A stretch of 64,000 nucleotides of DNA, taken from positions 3,844,001 through 3,908,000 of the forward strand of contig NZ_JAANOU010000001.1 of assembly GCF_011758765.1 (NCBI RefSeq), given 5' to 3'. Positions 59,533 through 64,000 of this stretch are shown one piece after another (position 1 is the stretch's first letter; the number at the start of each line of letters is the position of its first letter). The translations under genes and the position numbers were made by a program. The stretch comes from Amycolatopsis viridis (GTDB lineage: Bacteria; Actinomycetota; Actinomycetes; Mycobacteriales; Pseudonocardiaceae). The notes under the pieces were generated by a model that was not told where the DNA came from, searched no databases, and saw only the letters and a list, made by a program, of their open reading frames with translations.

Positions 59533-60033
59533 TTAGCTTGTCAAGAACCTGTTCGGCACGTCCGGCCTGCTCCTGAGCCGTTCCGGGTAGCCGGGGCCCA
59601 TCCGCATGGCGACCTCGCCGGCACGCAGCGGCTCGCCGCAGTGCGCGCACACCACCTCGCCGTGCGTGTCGTGGCCGCACGTGTCGTGGTGCAGGGTGAT
59701 CGGGGCGCCCTCGTCCCCGGCCAGCCACCGGTCACCCCAGTGCGCGAGCGCGGCGAGCACCGGGAAGAAGTCCCGGCCTTTGTCCGTGAGCAGGTACTCG
59801 TGGCGGCGGGGTTCGTCCTGGTAGGGGCGGCGCTCCAGCAGACCCTGCGCGACGAGCCGGCGGAGGCGGTCGGTGAGCGTGTTGCGGGCGATGCCCAGGG
59901 ACTGCTGGAAGTCGTCGAACCGGCGGATCCCGTAGAACGCCTCCCGCAGCACCAGGGGCGTCCAGGCATCGCCGAAGGTGTCCAGGCTGCGCGCGATGGA
60001 GCACGGCCAGTTCGCGAACGACGTCCTCTGCAT
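59533..60033 (-). CDS. HxlR family transcriptional regulator with C-terminal zinc-ribbon-like tail
   Basis: The 166-residue protein has the HxlR winged helix (CSIARSLDTFGDAWTPLVLRE; FGDFQQSLGIARNTL-like) with the conserved N-terminal Cys, and an extra tail with HDTCGHDTHGEVVCAHCG that could bind metal. HxlR proteins respond to electrophiles or aromatic compounds. It reads in the same direction as the SRPBCC-LLM-P450 set with a 53-base gap and is the likely controller of it. A TTGACA lies in the gap end (59539-59544, reverse). Confidence 0.88.
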   Translation of the reverse strand: MQRTSFANWPCSIARSLDTFGDAWTPLVLREAFYGIRRFDDFQQSLGIARNTLTDRLRRLVAQGLLERRPYQDEPRRHEYLLTDKGRDFFPVLAALAHWGDRWLAGDEGAPITLHHDTCGHDTHGEVVCAHCGEPLRAGEVAMRMGPGYPERLRSRPDVPNRFLTS

Positions 60034-60072
60034 GCGGCCAGCGTAGCCGGTTGCGAAGCGGAACTGTCCAGG

Positions 60073-60714
60073 TCAGCGGCGTGGCGGCGCGATGCCGACG
60101 AGCTTGGTGAGGAAGCGGTCGATCTGCTCGTCGGCCGGCGGCCACGGCAGGTCGGGCTCGTTGATCCGCTGCGCCAGCATCCCGTTGACGGCCGTGCGCA
60201 GGTCGATCGTCACCGTGGCCGCGTCGTCGGCGGGGGCGAGACCGGCGTCCATGCACGCCTGGACGGCGGCGGTGGTGCGGTCGACCAGCACCTGCTTGAA
60301 CGGCATCCCCATCCGCCGGTGCACCCGGCTTTCGTGGAGCACCTTGTAGAGCCCGGGATGCTCACCGGCCCACGCGACCTGCGCGAGAATGCGGGCACGC
60401 AGTGCGGCCGCGGGGTCGGGACCGGCCGCCGCCGCGACGTCGCCCGCCTCCACGAGCTGCTCGTGGCAGCGCTGCAACACCGCGAACACGAGCGCGTCGC
60501 GGTCCGGGAAGTGCAGGTAGACCGAGGTCGCCGCGATCGACACCGCGCGCGCCACCGCCCGCAGCGACAACGCCTCGTCGTCGGCGAGCTCCTCGAGCAT
60601 TTCCGCGGCCGCGGTGACGATCTCTTCGCGCAGCAGCTCGCCCTGCCCGCGCGCGTTCGGCCGCCGACGGGGTTTCGAGGTCTGTCCGGTCACCGGACCA
60701 CTGTAGCTGGACAA
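60073..60714 (-). CDS. TetR/AcrR family transcriptional regulator
   Basis: The 213-residue regulator has an N-terminal HTH (LRAVARAVSIAATSVYLHFPDRDALV) and a TetR_C_13-like ligand domain. The 73-base divergent gap to the CMD gene contains a very strong inverted repeat, so it probably represses both genes. The inducer is unknown. Confidence 0.92.
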   Translation of the reverse strand: MSSYSGPVTGQTSKPRRRPNARGQGELLREEIVTAAAEMLEELADDEALSLRAVARAVSIAATSVYLHFPDRDALVFAVLQRCHEQLVEAGDVAAAAGPDPAAALRARILAQVAWAGEHPGLYKVLHESRVHRRMGMPFKQVLVDRTTAAVQACMDAGLAPADDAATVTIDLRTAVNGMLAQRINEPDLPWPPADEQIDRFLTKLVGIAPPRR

Positions 60715-60716
60715 AC

Positions 60717-60771
60717 GTAGGGCTACAGCTGTAGTGTCATTCGCACTACAGCTGTAGCCCTACAGCTGTTC
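60717..60771. promoter_or_regulatory. TetR operator array with 20-base perfect inverted repeat
   Basis: GTAGGGCTACAGCTGTAGTG (60717-60736) is repeated as its exact reverse complement at 60744-60763, separated by TCATTCG. Each arm contains the 12-base palindrome CTACAGCTGTAG (60723-60734 and 60746-60757, 23 bases apart), and a degenerate third copy CTACAGCTGTTC lies at 60760-60771. The array fills the gap between the TetR and CMD genes and could bind two or three dimers. Confidence 0.85.
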
Positions 60772-60787
60772 AGCCAAAGGAGTTCCC

Positions 60788-61510
60788 TTGAGCACGACGA
60801 CCGAAGCGCCGGCCGGCAGCAACCTGGAGCGACTGGCCGCACGGGATCCGGTGTTCGCCCAGATGGTCGGTGCCACCGCCAGGCACGCACGGGCGATCCC
60901 AGAGCTGACCGAACGCGAAAAGACCTTCCTGTGCGTGGTCGCCGACGTCTGCCAGGCGAGCCTGGGCTTCGCCTTCGAGGCGCACGTCCGCACCGGCCTC
61001 GACCACGGCGTGTCCACTGCGGACATCCGGGCCCTGCTGCGCTTCATCTCCTACGACTGCGGCTACCACGCGGCGACCGCGGGCCTGCAACGACTGGCCG
61101 AATTCGAGGCCGAGCACGGCGTTCCGCAACCGGCGGCCGAACCGTTGAGCGAGGATCTGGTCACGACCGGCCCCGGCGCCGCACCCAGCCCGCTGCCGCC
61201 CGTGGTCCGCGCGCAACTGTCCGAACTGGACGACCACTTCCTCGAGCACTTCGACATGCAGTCGCGGATGCGCTCGGGCCACGGCCCCGGCACGCTGTCC
61301 GAACGGGAGCGCGGCTTCGCGAGCCTGAGCATCGACGTGCACTACCAGACGCTGGAGGAAACCTTCCAGGCCCACGTCGGCCGTGCCCTGCGGGGCGGCG
61401 CCTCCCGCGACGACGTCCGCGCCGCACTGCGCTTCAACTCGCAGTTCGGCGTCACCCGGACCTGGCAGGCGTGGAAGGCGCTCAACGCCCTGTTCGCCGC
61501 ACAGGACTGA
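60788..61510 (+). CDS. Carboxymuconolactone decarboxylase-like protein with two CMD repeats
   Basis: The 240-residue protein has two CMD/AhpD-like helical repeats (about 28-100 and 155-230), marked by ELTEREKTF...AHVRTGLDHGVSTADIRALLRF and TLSERERGF...AHVGRALRGGASRDDVRAALRF. The CxxC of AhpD is absent in both, so disulfide reductase activity is unlikely and an antioxidant role is doubtful. TTG start with AAAGGAG seven bases upstream. Controlled by the divergent TetR protein through the inverted repeat. Confidence 0.85.
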   Translation: MSTTTEAPAGSNLERLAARDPVFAQMVGATARHARAIPELTEREKTFLCVVADVCQASLGFAFEAHVRTGLDHGVSTADIRALLRFISYDCGYHAATAGLQRLAEFEAEHGVPQPAAEPLSEDLVTTGPGAAPSPLPPVVRAQLSELDDHFLEHFDMQSRMRSGHGPGTLSERERGFASLSIDVHYQTLEETFQAHVGRALRGGASRDDVRAALRFNSQFGVTRTWQAWKALNALFAAQD

Positions 61511-61549
61511 CCATCGGTGCCCGTGCCGGCGACGTGGCCGGCAAGGGCG

Positions 61550-61976
61550 TCACCGCGCGGGCGGCGCCCAGCCCGCGGCGGCGATGGGCGGCCGGCCAGG
61601 TCCGGTGATCCACCGGAACGGCGGGGTCGTCTCGATCCGCAGCTCCTCGTGGAACGGGAGACAGCGGAAGCGGTAGCGGGACGATGCCGCGGGGCACGCT
61701 CCCACCGCTCCGGCAGCCCGCCCGGTTCCCCGTCGAACTCGCAGAGCACGGTGACCCCGGGGATCCGGTCCACGGACAGGAGACCCTGCGCTTCCTCGCA
61801 CACGACGACCAGGACGAGACTCCCCGGGCCGGGTGGCGCGGACCGGATCTCGTGCTGCACGACGGCGCGGCGGCTCGTGCGCTGCGCCGCCAGCCGGTGC
61901 GCGCGCCGACGAGCGTCGCGATCGCGTCGGACCACCGGCGTGCCCGCAGCGCCGGCTCGCTCTCGCCCGATTCCAC
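61550..61976 (-). pseudogene. Candidate degraded gene with two frameshifts
   Basis: Leftward from a GTG at 61976 with GGGAGGGG upstream, three frames in turn show coding-like third positions: VESGESEPALRARRWSDAI (near 61976-61920), then VQHEIRSAPPGPGSLVLVVV and CEFDGEPGGLPERWERA (near 61860-61690), then SRYRFRCLPFHEELRIETTP and a stop at 61550. Together they would form a protein of about 135 residues with two frameshifts. I do not recognise a family. The plus-strand frames over the same bases look like shadows. Sequencing error is an alternative. Confidence 0.4.
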
Positions 61977-62119
61977 CGGCCCCTCCCGATCGCCGCCCCG
62001 GGACGTCGTCGGCGCCGGCGAACCTCGACGAGCACTCGCTGTTCAAGGACAGCGAGGTCAACGTCGCCACCGACGACCGAAAGCTGATCGCCCGGTGCGC
62101 GGTCTGCTCGTCGACGGCT

Positions 62120-62161
62120 GACCGTTCTCCCGGTGGCGTGCCGGCCACCGGGAGAACGGTC
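62120..62161. terminator. Strong hairpin terminator after the DUF4232 gene
   Basis: GACCGTTCTCCCGGTGGC (62120-62137) and GCCACCGGGAGAACGGTC (62144-62161) are perfect 18-base arms with a six-base loop. It begins eight bases beyond the stop of the leftward DUF4232 gene. The symmetry would also stop transcription from the left. Confidence 0.85.
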
Positions 62162-62169
62162 AGCGGCGC

Positions 62170-62694
62170 TCAGGCGGCCGGCCCGGCGGGCGCTGCCCCC
62201 GGCGTCGCCGGTCCGACGTGGATCGAGTGGCTCTCCGGCGTCGCGTCGACCGGGCCCAGCGTCCAGGTGACCGTGATCCCCCGGTCCTCCGGGTGTTCCG
62301 GCTCGACCGTGACGGCCAGCGGTGTCTGCTGCCGTTCGGGCGAGACGACGGTCCACGTCAGCTGCACGTAGGCCGAGGCACCGTCGCGCAGGTACACCGC
62401 CGGCGAGTCCGCCGGCGCGTCGTTGGCGACCAGCACGTCGTGCGCCCCGACCAGACCCACCGGCACCACACCGGGGATCACGCAGGCCGCCCCCGGCTTC
62501 GCGGTGAACTGCAAGTACCCGCCACGGGTGCCGGCGGCCGCACCGCCGTAGCTCAGCGTGCTGTCCACCTGCTGCGTGTCCGTGCACCGCGGAACGGCCG
62601 ACTCCGCCTGGGCGGTTCCGACGGCCACCGTCGCGACAGCCGCCGCGGCGACGGCCACGGCCCCCGTGCGGCACACCATCCCGGCACTCCTCAT
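62170..62694 (-). CDS. Secreted DUF4232 domain protein
   Basis: The 174-residue protein has a signal peptide (TGAVAVAAAAVATVAVGTAQA) and a beta-rich domain with two cysteines (RCTDTQQ and ACVIPGVV) matching the DUF4232 family of exported actinobacterial proteins. Function unknown. The gene is leftward and closed by a strong hairpin terminator. Confidence 0.85.
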   Translation of the reverse strand: MRSAGMVCRTGAVAVAAAAVATVAVGTAQAESAVPRCTDTQQVDSTLSYGGAAAGTRGGYLQFTAKPGAACVIPGVVPVGLVGAHDVLVANDAPADSPAVYLRDGASAYVQLTWTVVSPERQQTPLAVTVEPEHPEDRGITVTWTLGPVDATPESHSIHVGPATPGAAPAGPAA

Positions 62695-62848
62695 CGATCT
62701 CCCCTTTCAAGTGAGCGATTCACTTCGTCCACCTACATCCGGTAAGACGCTCACGGCGACGGGGCGGTGCGCCGGTGTGGGATTGGCCGCAACGAGGCAA
62801 CCCCGGCCGGCCCGGCGGATCGCGGCCGGCGGCGTTAGCGTGGACGAC

Positions 62849-63712
62849 GTGCGCGTGGCGACCTGGAACGTGAACTCCGTGAAACAGCGGATACCGCGGC
62901 TGCTGCCGTGGCTGGACCAGCGGCGCCCGGACGTGGTGTGCCTGCAGGAGACCAAACTGGCCGACGAGGCGTTCCGCGAGCTGCTCGGCGACGAGCTCGC
63001 CCAGCGCGGGTACGAGGTGGCGCTGGCCGGGGAACCGCGGTGGAACGGGGTCGCGATCCTGTCCAGGGCCGGGCTGGCGGACGTGGTCACCGGCCTGCCC
63101 GGCGCGCCCGGTTTCCCGCACCCGGAGGCCCGCGCGGTGGCCGCGACCTGCGGCGGCGTGCGCGTGCACTCGCTGTACGTGCCGAACGGCCGCACCCCCG
63201 GGTCGGAGCACTACGAGTACAAGCTGGCGTGGCTCGCGGCGTTGCGGGACGTCGTCGCCGGCGGGCCGGAGGCGGTCCTGCTGTGCGGCGACATGAACAT
63301 CGCACCCACCGACGCCGACGTCTTCGACCCCGCGGCGTACGAGGGCCACACCCACGTCACCCCCGCGGAACGCGCCGCGCTGGCCGAGCTGACCGGACTC
63401 GGCCTGCGCGACGTCATCCGGGACCGCTGGCCGTCCGAACGCGTCTTCACCTACTGGGACTACCGGGCCGGGATGTTCCACCAGGACCTCGGGATGCGCA
63501 TCGACCTGGTGCTCGCGTCGGCGCCGGTGGCGGGCCGGGTTGCGGCCGCGTGGGTCGACCGGCACGCCCGCAAGGGCACCGGGCCGAGTGATCACGCGCC
63601 GGTGATCGTCGACCTGGACGACGCCCCGGACGGCGACATCGGCCCGGTGGTTCCGCCCCCGTCCGCGCCCCGGGCACGGCGGGGGCGGGTCACCCTGCCG
63701 CAGTCGAAGTGA
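62849..63712 (+). CDS. xth: Exodeoxyribonuclease III
   Basis: The 287-residue protein has the AP endonuclease/ExoIII motifs: ATWNVNS (Asn), CLQETKLAD (catalytic Glu), CGDMNIAPTDADV (Asp/Asn) and SDHAPVI (Asp-His). It cleaves at abasic sites and degrades 3' ends in base excision repair. The GTG at 62849 follows TAGCGT by seven bases, suggesting a leaderless transcript; a GTG two codons later is possible. The last about 35 residues are Pro/Arg-rich and beyond the usual domain. Confidence 0.93.
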   Translation: MRVATWNVNSVKQRIPRLLPWLDQRRPDVVCLQETKLADEAFRELLGDELAQRGYEVALAGEPRWNGVAILSRAGLADVVTGLPGAPGFPHPEARAVAATCGGVRVHSLYVPNGRTPGSEHYEYKLAWLAALRDVVAGGPEAVLLCGDMNIAPTDADVFDPAAYEGHTHVTPAERAALAELTGLGLRDVIRDRWPSERVFTYWDYRAGMFHQDLGMRIDLVLASAPVAGRVAAAWVDRHARKGTGPSDHAPVIVDLDDAPDGDIGPVVPPPSAPRARRGRVTLPQSK

Positions 63713-63751
63713 TCGCCATCGGTCAGGGCACGCGCGACGTGCGCAGGACGC

Positions 63752-64000
63752 TCAGCCGTCGTGCAGGATGACGCCGCGGATGTTGCGCCCGGCGTGCATG
63801 TCGGCGTACGCCTGGTTGATCTCGTCCAGCCGGTAGGTGGTGGTGATCAGCTCGTCCAGTTTTAGCGTGCCGGCCTGGTACATCCGCGCCAGGCGGGTGA
63901 TCTCGTAGGACGGCGTGCCCATCCCGAAGATCACCCCCTGGATGCGCTTCTGCATCATCGACAGCGCCCACAGGTTGATCGGCAGGCCCTCGTCCCGCAC
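63752..64000 (-). CDS. Zinc-type alcohol dehydrogenase (MDR family), C-terminal part only
   Basis: Only the last 82 residues are in the window; the frame is open at base 64000. The end (GVIFGMGTPSYEITRLARMY then AGTLKLDELITTTYRLDEIN) is typical of MDR alcohol dehydrogenases, and the wording resembles the NDMA-dependent actinobacterial group. The catalytic zinc residues lie outside the window. Confidence is good for the superfamily and moderate for the subgroup. Confidence 0.82.
   Translation of the reverse strand: MRDEGLPINLWALSMMQKRIQGVIFGMGTPSYEITRLARMYQAGTLKLDELITTTYRLDEINQAYADMHAGRNIRGVILHDG

Noticed and set aside
61684-62121. Plus-strand open frame of 145 codons in the gap after the CMD gene
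   Set aside because: No ribosome binding site, low-complexity Arg/Pro composition, and the opposite strand has better coding signal.

Overview
The window is chromosomal DNA from a very high-GC actinobacterium. The third-codon positions are almost all G or C, many genes start with GTG, and F420-type enzymes, a lysX fusion gene and a MurT/GatD pair are present. An Amycolatopsis-like member of the Pseudonocardiales is my best guess; it comes from gene content and was not tested by comparison. No rRNA, insertion sequence, prophage or CRISPR array was seen.

Layout. 1-8.2 kb: metabolic genes (class V aminotransferase, rhomboid-like protein, tyrosine phosphatase, cytosine-deaminase-like amidohydrolase, secreted serine hydrolase, homocysteine methyltransferase/MTHFR fusion) and a CAU-anticodon tRNA. 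8.3-9.8 kb: an AT-richer patch with the decayed C-terminal part of a polymorphic toxin and its intact immunity-like gene. 9.85-12 kb: a cobalamin riboswitch driving cbtB-cbtA and a FhuF-like reductase gene. 12-16.4 kb: a hypothetical gene, a lipoprotein deacetylase-like protein, a beta-propeller lipoprotein, a trypsin-like protease and a stressosome-like STAS protein. 16.5-21.7 kb: a nitrate/sulfonate-type ABC importer divergent from a CitA/CitB-type two-component system. 21.7-28.8 kb: small regulator/effector modules (TetR with hydrolase and P5CR-like enzyme; MarR with SRPBCC; TetR with DHA2 pump; HTH protein; flavin reductase). 28.8-31 kb: two leader-peptide candidates, the second in front of an ABC-F gene.

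31-43 kb is the most coherent block and concerns the cell envelope: a SigJ-like sigma factor, lysX (lysyl-phosphatidylglycerol synthesis), three membrane-anchored esterase-fold proteins, murT-gatD (lipid II amidation) and an OmpR-type two-component system. Two of the esterase promoters carry near-identical CTCAG direct repeats, suggesting that the central kinase/regulator pair controls the block. 43-49 kb: a glcDEF-lctP glycolate/lactate operon behind a palindromic site. 49-56 kb: ChrB-like, PAP2, two MFS pumps, a large lipoprotein and a second ABC-F. 56-60 kb: an intact VapB with a wrecked VapC, then a P450/LLM/SRPBCC/HxlR cluster. 60-64 kb: a TetR/CMD divergon with a 20-bp inverted repeat, a degraded gene, a DUF4232 protein, exonuclease III and the end of an alcohol dehydrogenase.

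Many genes have a -10-like hexamer 6-8 bases before the start codon, consistent with leaderless mRNAs. Starts were chosen by this rule or by a visible ribosome binding site.
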